From assembly GCF_000275845.1 (NCBI RefSeq), contig NW_006766943.1, positions 5,472-69,471 of the forward strand: a stretch of DNA of 64,000 nucleotides, written 5' to 3'. A program made the translations under genes and the position numbers. Each line of letters begins with the position of its first letter. Position 1 is the stretch's first letter. Of the stretch, positions 11,687-22,446 are shown in pieces. This stretch comes from Dichomitus squalens LYAD-421 SS1 (Eukaryota > Basidiomycota > Agaricomycetes > Polyporales > Polyporaceae). The notes under the pieces were generated by a model. That model saw only the letters and a list, made by a program, of their open reading frames with translations. It was not told the DNA's origin and ran no database searches.

Positions 11687-12699
11687 TTACCCCTGCAACT
11701 TCCCAGTCTCTTTCCTCCTCTTCAACGCATCCCGATACGCCTCGTCTGTGAAGACGTAATCGGTGGACCCCGATCTCACCTTCTGTATAGTGTCCTTGAT
11801 CCAAGCTCGCTCCTCAGGGTTGCGTAGGCAGTTCGCCCACCACCTGTCCATGCTGTTCACGAGGATATTGCTCCGGAGGATATTGTTTGCGCTCTGCTCG
11901 TACAGCACGAACAACAAGAAGCCCGCGTTATAGCGCTCCAGCCCAAACTCGGAGAGACATTTCAGGATGCGGGATATGCGGAGGTTGTTGTGAGGTGCGC
12001 CTACGTCCCTCTAGAACGTGAGTGGGAGAGGGACAGATGGGACGGTAGTACTCACGCGCGAGGTTGAAATATCTCTCCTCCCACTTCTGCACGCGACGAA
12101 GCTCTCCCGTCTCCTTCGAGACGAGCTCCATCCCAAAGAAGCCGAGCATGATCTCGTAGGACCGCTCGAGGCGTTCGATGATCTTGGGATCGGCTTTCAT
12201 ATCTGCGATCTCATGTTTCTGCAGGGGCTGCGCCTCGAAATTCATGCCGTACTCCTGCAGAGGGAACCTGTATATGGCAAGTCCAGATCAATCTCGGAAT
12301 TGAGTGGTGAAGATGCGTTCAATACATACAGCCACTGAATGTAGCCGTGCTTGTATTCCAGCTTTGCATAGTCCGTCTTCCATCTATTGGGACATCGTAT
12401 CAGGTATGATCCTGGTGCAGGATGTATACGCCCTACTGTTCGTGCAGCTCATCGATCAGGAGATTGTCCGGCCTACAGCGCTCTAGGTTGGAATAGAATC
12501 GAAGATTTGAGTTGAGGGAAGGGTCATCCGGCAAGTCAGGGTAGTTGTCCAAAAATTCGCGAACATCCCCAGGAAGCGACATATTTCGTGTAGATGACAG
12601 ACGACTTGTGTTAGTGGATGGGAGAAGACGAGAGAGACTACGAGGTGCTGTCCTAGAATTGAGAATCTTGTGTCGCAGCCTCGGGAGAACGCGAAGCAT
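11687..12699 (-). CDS. Opioid growth factor receptor (OGFr) conserved-domain protein
   Basis: The OGFr region is a conserved alpha-helical domain found in animals, fungi and some bacteria; its biochemical role in fungi is unknown. The start ATG at 12699 gives an Arg/Ser-rich leader (MLRVLPRLRHKILNS), possibly a mitochondrial presequence. A second in-frame Met (NMSLPGDVREFL) would give a leaderless form. The domain starts DVREFLDNYPDLPDDP, continues across introns as LEYKHGYIQWL and FPLQEYGMNFEAQPL, and then EIMLGFFGMELV, all matching OGFr landmarks. The next exons give NNLRISRILKCLSEFGL and a C-terminal helix region ending KRRKETGKLQG. It converges on the GSKIP gene with 209 bp between the stops. 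Confidence 0.85.
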
Positions 12700-12884
12700 G
12701 AGGCCAGTGCCACATTCAAGCGCGCGACGCGTCTCATTATCTGCGGAGTTTCAACGTAGACTTATCATCAATACAAAAGGATTATCGGAGTCCCACCTGG
12801 GTAAGCCGTGGAAAACGTCGCGCCTCCGCGAGCCACAACCGCGACCGAACGCGTCGACGCCGGCTTCTCCCTCGACCGCGATCC
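12700..12884. promoter_or_regulatory. Compact bidirectional promoter
   Basis: Only 185 bp separate the start codons of the minus-strand OGFr gene and the plus-strand coiled-coil gene. This interval must hold both 5' UTRs and the shared promoter. No known motif was identified. Confidence 0.45.
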
Positions 12885-14627
12885 ATGCCCGGCGTTACGA
12901 GATCCATGCCGTCCTCCGCCTCTTCCTCATATCTCTCCGTCTCCGATGCACTTAACAACCTTTCCAAGGCTGCCACGGTAGCGGTATGTTGTTGCCCGCC
13001 TTCTACGTGACTGCTCAACCTAAACATGTGCCTTTAGCTCAATGCCGTCCAAGGCGCGCAGGATCACACCTACCAGGAGCTAGAACGTACTCGTGCAGAA
13101 CGAGACGATGCGCTGAAGGCGTTACATGATGCACAGCTGGACTCTAAGGATATGGAGGTTCGAGTAGAGGGTTGGAAGGCGGCTGTGAGTCTCGGTTTCC
13201 CCTGTCATTGTTCCTCTGCTCACCAATTGTCACTGTCGCGCAGTTAGAGAAGTCAGACTTGACAGTAAGATCTCACGCGAGTTTCAAGCACTGATAGCCT
13301 ATAATGCCCACGAATAGATCAAACATCAAACCGAAACGATCACACAACTCCGCTCTGAAGTCCAGACATGGAAGACACAGCTCGCACGTCTCGAAGAGTC
13401 GTCACGACAAGAGATAGAAGGCTGGAAGGAGCAATACCGACGCGCAGAACACGAACGTGCCCGGCTATCCGCCCGTATTGAGGAGCTCATCGCTGGGCAG
13501 CTAGCGGTACGTCCCTCCCCTCGTCTCCGCTTCAAACGAACAACCCGTGCCAACCCTCCGTCCTTCCAGTGGAACGCCGCCGCACACGCGTACACCGCTC
13601 CGTACACACCACGTATAGGCTACGCCGAGGTTCCAGAACCCCCGTCCTCTTCATCCGCAGCCACAATCACTAGGCACGCGTCGACTTCTCACATCCACCG
13701 CGCAGCCGGCACCCCGCGCTCAAACGGCCGCGCGGCTCGCGCGGACGCAGACGAGGACGAAGACGACCGCCCGCTGACGTCCGCGCGCAAGTCGAAGGGC
13801 CCGAACGGCGCGCGCCAGCCGACCCAACCCGAGCCCCGAGCGCATCCGGGCACAGGTACCCCAGCGCGCACGTCGACCGCGCGGCGGAGGGACAACGCTG
13901 CTGCCTCTGCGGCCGGTATCGCAGACGTTCCGCAAGCAAACGCGAGTCGCGCGACCCCACGCACCCCCGCCGCGCGGTCCGTCCCCGGGCAGACTGGGAC
14001 GCAGCCGCGAACGCAGGTGATCCGCCGCGTGACGGCAATCGTGGACGTGAAGGAGGAAGAGTCGGACGAAGCAGGCGGGCTGGAGGACTTGGAGTCCGCC
14101 GCATCTGGGTCGGCTTACGACCCCGAGGAGGACCCGCCGATGGCCCTTGGGAGGAGGCGGCGGAGGGCGTCGAACGTGTCTGGGAGGTCGAAGCGCGCGG
14201 TGAGGGAGTTTGACGAAGATGATGAGGACGAGGAGGGGGAGGGCACTGTGTTGGAGGACGACGGAATGGATGGGGTGGAGCAGGGCGAGGACGCGGAGGA
14301 CGATGAGCTGCTGCTTGGATCCAAGGTACGCACTCGTGTTGCATTCTCGCTGGCCACCGCACGTCAAGTTCTCGCCTACTTTTTGGGACATATTTCCATA
14401 TCACGGACAGCGCTGACGACCTATGTCCCCTCGCATTCCAGCCAACACAGCAAGTGCGGAAAACTGCGCGAACGCAAGCGCGAGCGCAGGCGGGCGCACC
14501 GAAACACCCTCGAGCTAGTGCGGGCGCGAAGCAGCTGAGTTCTGCAAAGAAACGAAAGATGGTGGATGGAGACGCTAGTGTTGTCAGTGGCCGGTCTGGG
14601 CCCGCTAAGGCAGTGAAGATGCGATGA
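12885..14627 (+). CDS. Coiled-coil protein with acidic and basic low-complexity C-terminus, unknown function
   Basis: I do not recognise the family. Two in-frame Met codons (12885 and 12906) could start the protein, both leading into SSYLSVSDALNNLSKAA. After introns, a long heptad-rich helix runs from about 13040 to 13505, with blocks such as YQELERTRAERDDALKAL, HQTETITQLRSEVQTWK and RRAEHERARLSARIEELI, which is clear coiled coil. The rest (13570 onward) is disordered, Pro/Ala/Arg-rich, and then strongly acidic (FDEDDEDEEGEG near 14205). It ends with a Lys/Arg-rich tail, AKKRKMVDGD and AKAVKMR, that contains a plausible nuclear localisation signal. Acidic stretches plus basic tail suggest a chromatin or spindle-associated protein, but that is inference. 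The final exon after the intron at about 14325-14440 is short. Confidence 0.7.
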
Positions 14628-15054
14628 ACTCCGTAGGTTCTCCGGTGGCCGTGCTACAAATGTGTACTTCTCCGAACAATTCAGCCAGCTGTGCTCTGAC
14701 TCCGTTTTACGAGCAATTTATGCAGACTCAAAATCCGATCGCACCGTCGTCCATGCAGCCATGCCTGCCGCACTCAACAGTGACCTAGGTCGTTGTCATC
14801 GACTCACCGGGGGTTCGATCCCCAGATACGCACCACTGCTTTTTCCTCTCCTTTGCTTACGAAGTTCTACGTGGCATTGACAGAACTCAAATACAGCGTA
14901 GCCTTCGGCAGAAGCACACAAGGAGGCAGTTTGTGATCGGGAGGCAATACGGAACTGAAAGCGAGGGCTTGTCTATCCATATATTCTGTGACTCTGTCCA
15001 CAACTTCTCGGCCACTCCCATCGACCTTGCACTCGCTTTGCACACCTTCTACCC
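14628..15054. other. Intergenic region with a tRNA-like fragment
   Basis: It holds the 3' flank of the coiled-coil gene, a tRNA-Asp-like fragment (14771-14831) and the promoter of the F-box/WD40 gene. No protein-coding sequence is apparent. Confidence 0.4.
14771..14831 (+). pseudogene. Degenerate tRNA-Asp(GTC)-like fragment
   Basis: An anticodon arm GGTCG-TTGTCAT-CGACT (anticodon GTC at 14795-14797) is followed after four bases by GGGGG-TTCGATC-CCCAG, a T arm with an intact B-box. No partner for the 3' acceptor strand ATACGCA is visible upstream. The D loop lacks the usual GG, and two T-stem pairs fail. It therefore looks like a decayed tRNA or the head of a tRNA-derived repeat. Confidence 0.4.
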
Positions 15055-17622
15055 ATGTCCTGGACTGATTTCAAGCCATTCCGCCCGTCGTTGCCAACGG
15101 AAACTGAAGAGAACATCATCGATCTACTTTGGGATGACGTTCACGCTCTCCGTTCTTGCTCTTTGACCTGTCGCGCATGGTTGCCTCGTAGCCGCCTCCA
15201 TCTCCTCTACGCCATCATTCTTCGGAATAGAGAGCATCTGATTGCGCTCCAGGACACTCTCGAGAAGTACCCTGCCAGACGACTCTTGGTGCACTCGGTG
15301 ACCACCGCGCCGAAGCCCAGGAAATCAAGTCCGCGCTCACTCATCGAAGTCTTCCCCCTCGCGTTGCTGATGCAACTATCGAATCTGCGATGTTGGAAGA
15401 TCAGTCAAACGACCACGAAGGTGATCAAACGTCGGGAAGCGCTCTCATTCCACCGCACGACCCTCACCCGTCTGCGATACTCTTCGATAGACGAGCTCCA
15501 TCTCACCTCCATCCGCCTTGCCTCCTGCACGGAATTCATACGTCTCATTCTGGCCCTCCCCCGCTTGCGAAAGCTTCATTGCGATGACCTGCATCTCGCT
15601 GCGGTCGGCACTGGTCTGGATTCGCTGAAGGACATAGCTAGCGATAGATTGGCGAACTTGTCCATTCTAGAAGTGGGTTGTCGTCTTGCGTGGGTCCCCC
15701 TCGCGTCTACATGGAGTCAGCAACTGACGATTAAATGTCCTTGTATCAGCTTACCCGAATGAAGGCGGCCGACGTCGACCTTCTGTTAGGAGTGACGTGC
15801 AAAAGCTTGCACAGCATCTCCATTGTCCACATTAAGGGAGCGAAGTTCAGTGCCGGTGCGTTTATTATGCAACCCATGCAGAGTATCACTAGACCCTTAA
15901 CGAGGCATAGTGCCTCTCCCGACCACCGTCACGCCGTCGATGTCGCAGTTATCTTCCATCACTCTCGGGTGGAGAGCACAGCCGAGAGAGCAGCTCGACA
16001 ACGCGCTGACAGCCATCTGCCGCAACCTCTCGTCGATTCGGCTTCATTGGGCCCCACACCTTACAAGCTTTGGTATAACGCTTCATTTGGAGAATGTCGG
16101 GCAGTGGGGCAGCTTGATGAAGGGTATCATGCTAGAGAGCATGCTGGAAGATTGTCTGTCAGAGCAGGGCCTCCGCATAGAACAAGCTTTGGCCGACCAT
16201 CGTCTGAGCCAATTCCTTATCTCCTTGCATTTTCCTCCGGAGTGGATTCTATCGGGTGCTCGGTGGAAGTCTATACTGGAAAACGCCTTTCCCAACCTGT
16301 ACGGGCGCAAGATACTCAAGATACAAATATTTGGGGGTAAATCTGAGCGCTTATTAGTATGCCTGTGTCATGCTAATCAGCCTACAGGTCAGCCTATGAC
16401 CATGGTCAGGAACCAAGGTGCCAGCGTGAACGCCATCACAGTATCCCCAGACTCGAGATGGATTGCCACAGGATGCTGGAACCAGACTGTCGTTCTGTGG
16501 AGAAACCGCAGCGGCCTCGGTGAGGCTACATTTGCGTGGCGCGGCGACTCTTCTTCTCCTCAATCCCTAGCTTTTTCGCCAGACGGCGGTCGTCTCGCCT
16601 ATCCTGCTTCCGGTCGTACTGCGATCGCGATCAGAAATACCACCTCGAGCGATCTTCTGGCGACACTTCGAATGAACGAAGCTGCAATAGATGACCTCAC
16701 GGTTTGGAACAGCCGCTGCATGTGTGTGTGGTCTCCTGACAGCTCGAGGCTTGTCGCCGTACACCGGACAGCCGGCGAGATGTCGCGATCGTTTGCGTAT
16801 GTGTGGGACGCGGAGACGTACGCAGCATTACGGACCGTCGCAAACGGTGAACCGACACCGCCGATTCAGCTGCTTCCAGGCTTGACAGTACTGCCGCCCC
16901 TTGCTGTATACTATTCTTCGGACGGGTTGCGCCTCCTAGGCGCAAAGTATACCCAACAGGAATGGAGCTCTCCATCAGCCCAGTGCCCAATGGAGGTCAA
17001 GATCGATGTCTGGGACGTCGTGACGGGGGTCTCGCATCGGCCTCCCAAGAACGGGGCCGTCGAAGGGCCCGCGAGATCTTTGGTTTGTTGTGCTGCCGCG
17101 CTTGATTCGCAGGCGACACAATGTGCTGTCTGGGTCTTCGGCGATACGATTCACCTCTTCGACCTTACGCAGGGAGGACTACAATGGGCGACTTTGCGTC
17201 ATGCAAGCAGGATGGACACCCACGATCAGCATCTTATGTTCTGTTCTACAGGCCAGCGACTACTATCCTGGCACACCCGGAGACCGACTCCGGATCTCCC
17301 GTTCATCCAAAGCCACGGGACGTCTCTGAAGCTCTGGGACACGCGGAGTGGCGAAGACGCCACCTCAGGATCGAGTCGCTTTAACGGCCTGTCTATGAAC
17401 CATGTCTGCTTCTCCCCTGACGGACAGCACTTCGTCACCGCCAGCGCGGACAGCCCGCTCGTGGATGTATGGAAGGCATCTGACGGATCGTGGTCGACCT
17501 CCTATTCGATCCCTCAGCCTGCGCACGACTTTGACTACCCCGAGCAGATCACCTTCTCCGCTGATGGAACCCGCCTATGGGTGGGGACGTTCCGTGGACA
17601 TATCTACTCCTTCCCACTATAG
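15055..17622 (+). CDS. F-box/WD40 protein (intact copy), 796 residues
   Basis: Predicted substrate receptor of an SCF-type ubiquitin ligase. The N-terminal F-box-like segment reads LPTETEENIIDLLWDDV and SLTCRAWLPRSRLHLLY (residues about 14-60). A leucine-rich middle region follows, and then WD40 blades from about residue 410: ITVSPDSRWIATGCWNQTVV, LAFSPDGGRLAYPASG, VWSPDSSRLVAV, VCFSPDGQHFVTASAD and ITFSADGTRLWVGTFRGHIY. Exons can be set as 15055-15672, 15750-15855, 15905-16336 and 16388-17622, and they join in frame. The third intron (16337-16387) is 51 nt with no stop, so its retention would only insert 17 residues. A paralog with matching intron positions lies at 40613-43258 and appears broken. 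The WD40 half was judged by blade motifs; substrates are unknown. Confidence 0.85.
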
Positions 17623-18826
17623 TGATTCACGGGTCCTTGGGACAGCCAGATCTTGAACCCTGTATTAAGCCGACCCCTCTCCCTTCTGTTAAAATCGGAG
17701 TATGTAGTAATATGGAACATCATATGAAGTATGCTCATCTGTAATTGTGGGATGAGCCAAGGGCATATGAAGCAGATCGAGGCGCGCTTAATTTCCTTGC
17801 AGCTTCTAGACATCTAAACGCCCGTCCCAACGAGCGACGTCCCGCCGTTGACTAAACCTCGAAAAGCTGCAATCAGGATGATATAAATGCAATGCTCATG
17901 CGTAGCTGATTCGTGCAGGATCTTCAATAATGGGGTACGCAATATCTTGTCGTGAACCAGTCGCACGATTGCTTTTCTCAGGAAATCCTCCACAACAATC
18001 GAGGTAACGACTTCATGAATCCGTCTGATCGTCTGGAATTCAGGGGCATTGCAGGTGCAAAGAGATTATATACATATATGAAGTATTTCTGGTCGGTGGA
18101 TAGGGAGGGGAGCGGCAAAATGGGCAGTGTCCCAAGGACCGGTTGATCACTGTGCCCCTCGCCGCGAGCAGCCCCATCGAGCACGTGACCAGAGCCAGTC
18201 CTCACCCACCTATCGTCCCGGCCACACAGCTCACGACGGCACACCACACAGGCAAGGCTCCTACGCCGAGGATAGAGATAGAGGATGGCGAGATGAAGAA
18301 GCTAGTAGTACAGGACGCCGATCGTACAACAGATGCACCAGTACCCGAAAGACAGGAGAGAGAGCACGAGATGCGACGGCACGGACGGGGCGGAGAGCGG
18401 GACGGCGAGTATAGAATGCTAGTATGGTAGGGGGCGCGGGACGATGCAGGGGACCGGAGCGGGGGGAGGCGACGAGGGGCACGTAGCATGTCCGCCGGGG
18501 GTCCAGGGGGGATATGGGGGTGATGGATGGGGAGGGGGTGGGTGGGGGATATGGGGGTACGGTTTTGTAACAATAGCGGTCGTGATGGGGACGTGAACGT
18601 GAACTATTTCATGATCATCGACGGAACCCGACCGGATGATGGCGGCGACAGCGCGTGAGGGGTAAAGGGTATGTAGGAGGAAGGGGACGAGGACATGAGC
18701 GGGAACTATGCACGGACCAAAACGTGACGGCCCCCACGGGGGGCTCTGCGTCACCTATCTACGACGAAGAGGATAGACAGATAACAGTCCGTGCGGGTCG
18801 TGATTCATGAAGTCGTGGCTCGTGGG
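17623..18826. other. Intergenic region between convergent F-box/WD40 and aquaporin genes
   Basis: The 1.2 kb between two stop codons holds both 3' flanks. The only structure seen is a G-rich tract at 18497-18557. Open frames at 18127-18430 have no family resemblance. Confidence 0.4.
18497..18557 (+). repeat. G-rich tract with quadruplex potential
   Basis: About 60 bases contain at least seven separate runs of three to six G on the plus strand, separated by short loops, with two 'gatatggggg' units. The tract lies 270 bp beyond the aquaporin stop codon, so the aquaporin transcript would carry the C-rich strand if it extends this far. Confidence 0.6.
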
Positions 18827-20419
18827 TTAGACCATCTCCAGGGCGTTGAGGCCGGCGGGGACAGGGTGCCGCTCGGTGTCCATGGCGCGCTGGTGGAGTG
18901 CCCGAGCGTGCTTGTCACTGTTCATCGGAGCACGTCAGTATGAGCTCTGCACCCGACAAGGGGGCATAGAAGGACGTACGGCCTGTTGAGGATAGACTCT
19001 GCGCCGGTGAAGAATAGGAGATCGTACAAGAAGGTGCCGACTGTTGTGGTGGGCGTGTTAGTCACCGATGTGGGGGACGACGATACCGTAGACGGGATAC
19101 GCACCGAGCGCACCAACGATGGGAGCGATGACCGGGCACCACAGCCAGTACTGGCTCCTGAACGAGAAGACTAACACACATGAATCAGCACGGTGGAGCA
19201 AGGCAGCGCGCACGACACTGCTTACCGGCACCTCCATAGCCGACCATAGCGGTCAAAAGCCTGGGGCCGAGGTCACGCGCAGGGTTGATGGCGTAGCCTA
19301 TGAGGACGATGCGTCAAAAATGGTCAAGGCTTCGACGGCAAGGCGGCGTACCAGTCTGCATTCCCAACGCAGCACCAATGCCAAGGATCAGGATGAAGAG
19401 GACGAGGGGGACGAGACCCGGGGGCGGGGGGCCGTTCCTCGAGTCGTTGATAGCACAGACGACGATGAGCAGCACGGCGGTACCGAGGAACTGGTGCGAC
19501 GTTAGGCCAGATAAGCGAGGAATATCAACGCAACTCACCTCATCAAACCACGCTGACACAGAGGTCATGTACGGGAGCTGGTAAACAGCTGCGTCAGTAG
19601 ACGATAAACGACTGCAAGACTACGTATCAGACATACAGCGTACGTCGAGAACAACCCGGCGGTCCCGGGAACGGTGCGGATGTGTCGTCCACCCTCGACG
19701 AGATCGATGGCATGGATGTAATTTGCGTAAATGATCCCGGCGCCGCACAGTCCGCCCATGAGCTGGGCGAAGATGTACGTTGGGACCTTGCGCCAGGGGA
19801 AGTCCCGGAACGTTGCGAACGCAATGGTCACCGCGGGGTTGATGTGGCCTCCAGAGATGCCTGAAGAGACCCACACGCCCAAAGCGGTGCCGACGGCCCA
19901 TCCGAAGTTGAGGGACAGGTAGTCCTGTGAAGCGCAGGGCGGATATGAGCGTCTATTCCATGTAGCGATGCGATCGAGCCATCATTGACGAATAGAGTTT
20001 CGCCGACGGCGTTTACGGGGGACGGATGACGAAGGAGGCGTAGGTACTCACGCCGTAGACCATCGAACCAACGTTCGCGTTCTTGGAGAGCTGTGTCTGG
20101 CAGTCGACGCCAGCACCGAAGATGATGAGGATCATGACGCCGAAGAACTCGGCGGCGGGCTCCCGGATCCACTCGCTGGAAAGATAGGGGGTGAGTTCAC
20201 ACAGTGATGAGAGCCTGGGAGGCGTTGTGCTCACCGGACCCGAGACCATCTGTTCGGGTATTTGGTGTAGTGGGCGAGGAGATCCGGGTCGACATGACCG
20301 TTGGCGGTGGAATGGCTAACCTGGGTAGAGGCGTCGACATCTTCGATGTGATGGGCGCGGCTCTCCTTGGACTCGGCGGAGGGTTGGGACCGCTTGAAGT
20401 GGATAGAACGCCAAGACAT
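18827..20419 (-). CDS. Aquaglyceroporin (MIP family)
   Basis: Predicted plasma-membrane glycerol and water channel. The start ATG at 20419 leads a hydrophilic N-terminal extension of about 62 residues (MSWRSIHFKRSQ). The first helix, EFFGVMILIIFGAGVDCQ, follows. The first half-pore motif is SGGHINPAVTIAFA (about 19820), followed by YIFAQLMGGLCGAGIIY. The second half has FLGTAVLLIVVCAINDS, a helix LVLFILILGIGAALG, and the second motif YAINPARDLGPRL (about 19240-19290). Asp after the second NPAR is the signature of glycerol facilitators rather than pure water channels. The C-terminus after the last helix (VGTFLYDLLFFTGAE) is short and ends LNALEMV at 18827. Six or more introns are visible. Fungal aquaglyceroporins adjust glycerol during osmotic stress; that role here is inferred. 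Confidence 0.93.
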
Positions 20420-22446
20420 GATGCTGCTCGAGGAAGGGGGAACACTGGGGAGTCGGGACTGAGGACAGGACCGCAGTGGAGAGCGGGCAATAAATACTTG
20501 GAGGAGTCGAGGACAGGGCGAAAGAGGTTATCTACGGAGAGCGTGACTGGTGCGGGCTAAAAAGTAGATGCAAGCTGGGCCTGAAAAAGAAAACACGGGC
20601 ACCGGTGATGCATAGGAGAGAACGGCCGAGGGAGTTCGGAGGAACAGTCGGGACGGTGGGGAGTGATGGCATGACGCGAGGCTGCTGATGTTGTGCAGAA
20701 TGAACAGCTGCAGTCGCCGGTGCAGCAGCTGGTGCAGCAGCTGGTGCAGCAGCTGGGGCAGCAGCTGGTGCACCCCGTGGGCTGCCCCCGGCCGAGGCAA
20801 GCTTCATCTCTTTCCCCACCCATCCGGCTCTTCGGCCCTGATCGCGCGCCACACCAGATCCCATCAGATCCCTCCGTGAACTCGGCCGCGGCTGCCTCTT
20901 GCGTCCGACGTTCTCGATTATCCTCCCTTTCTCACGCTCTCTCATCCTCCATTGAGGTATTCTAGGCGCGTCCCGAGCCATGAGCCCGTCTCGCCTTCCG
21001 CAACGTAATATCCTGCCCAGCAAACCACGCCTCCCGATTGTGCCCTGCTCTTCCATACCCTTACGGCCGTTGCTAGCTACAGTGACTCCCAGTGCGACGC
21101 TCCGTTTAACTTGATTAGACTCTTTGCTTGAGGTTTTTTCGTGTGATCCGCCAAGGACTCTGTCGTAAATCGTACGTATACGTCTCCCAATCACCGTCCA
21201 GGTGCTAGGCTCGGCTTTCCGTCGACTTTCGTCGTTCGCCGCATATCGAGGGACACATTTTGACATGTCGCATGTATGACCAGCGTGACGGAAGTACATG
21301 TCCACCCTCTGTATCCTCATACCGCGCAGCGTCCATTTTGCCCTCAATGCGTTTATCCTCTCCCCTTGCACATATCCGGATCCGTCTGATCACCTCCAGA
21401 GTATCCTATCTTCTTTCGCACGTATGTAGTTCTGACGAGACCGCAAGACGTATCCTGTCACGCTCTCTTCTCGGCGCTGATACGACGCTTTAGTCTATCC
21501 GTAGGTGATGAATCCGCTGGTCATGGGGACTCTCCCCCTTTCCAAGAATCGCATCCTCTTCCGCTACGGATGGCCGCCTACCCACACAATACGTACCGGA
21601 GAACGTGTAGAGACTTGCGGAGGCGATTAGCGATGTCTCGAGCGAGCAACACACCACGCATTCCCGCCCCTCCACTGATTCCAGTATTGTACTATCAGTC
21701 GTTACTTTCCGGCGGCTCCTAAGCGCTTGATTTTACGGGTGCCTCGATCGCTTAAGTTGAGGCAACAGTTCGGACTCGAGGCACGCGCCACAATGTGATC
21801 GGACCATACATGCCTATAATCTGTGCAGCCTGTGCTTGAAGTCTGTAGATCGGAGCGCGGCCGTCACGAGGCAGTCGGCGGCTCCGCTACAGGCAGGGTT
21901 ATTGCGGTCTGTGACCGCAGGAAGATGTGAGTTCCCATCCTATGGACTCCGAGCCTCTCTGGCCCCTGTAACGTCGAGTGCATGCGAATGTCCGTCTATT
22001 CTCGTCCGGTTCCTGCACCTCATGGCTTGCCATAGCGATAGAACACTTCCCGCTTTCGATCACGATAGCATTTCGCCGAGTCACTCGGATGACTTGCAAT
22101 CTTCCTCGCACTCTGTCCGAAATACGTCAAGCAACACAATCAACTCTTCTACTGCCTTGGGATCCATTTACGTTGGCACCCTGCAACGCCAGTTTACCTT
22201 GCCCTCGCATCCTTCGAATGCCTTCGAAGCTCGTGCGCATATGCATGCCTGTTTCTCGAAGCCCCGTTCGAGTGCCTTCCGAACCTTAACCCTGGTCCCT
22301 GGTTAGGCGTGGCGTAACGGGCGCCTTTGTGCGCAGCGGCGGCGGCGGCAGTGGCCTCTTCGCGGCTGTCCTTGGCTTCCACTCGCTCTTCTCGACTATC
22401 CTTGCCGTATTCACAGCAATCTGCTTACCATCCGAATCACTCCCAG
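20420..22446. other. Long intergenic region between divergent aquaporin and SYLF genes
   Basis: About 2 kb separate two divergent start codons. Besides a 12-bp tandem repeat at 20719-20766, no gene is recognised. A 279-codon minus-strand open frame (20532-21371) shows no family resemblance and contains the repeat as an Ala-rich run. This is the longest gap in the window. Confidence 0.45.
20719..20766. repeat. Four tandem copies of a 12-bp unit
   Basis: The unit ggtgcagcagct occurs three times exactly and a fourth time with one T-to-G change. A partial fifth copy (ggtgca) follows. It lies about 300 bp upstream of the aquaporin start codon. It also embeds repeated CAGCTG E-box-like palindromes. 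Confidence 0.85.

Noticed and set aside
13670..14404. 244-codon minus-strand open frame
   Set aside because: It is antisense to the Pro/Arg- and Glu-rich exons of the coiled-coil gene. GC-rich low-complexity sequence gives long chance frames.
18127..18430. Two overlapping 95-codon plus-strand frames
   Set aside because: Arg/Thr-rich in both frames with no motif. They lie in the 3' flank of converging genes.
20532..21371. 279-codon minus-strand open frame with an Ala/Pro-rich run
   Set aside because: The run is simply the translation of the 12-bp tandem repeat. No family resemblance, and the frame lies in a promoter-like gap.
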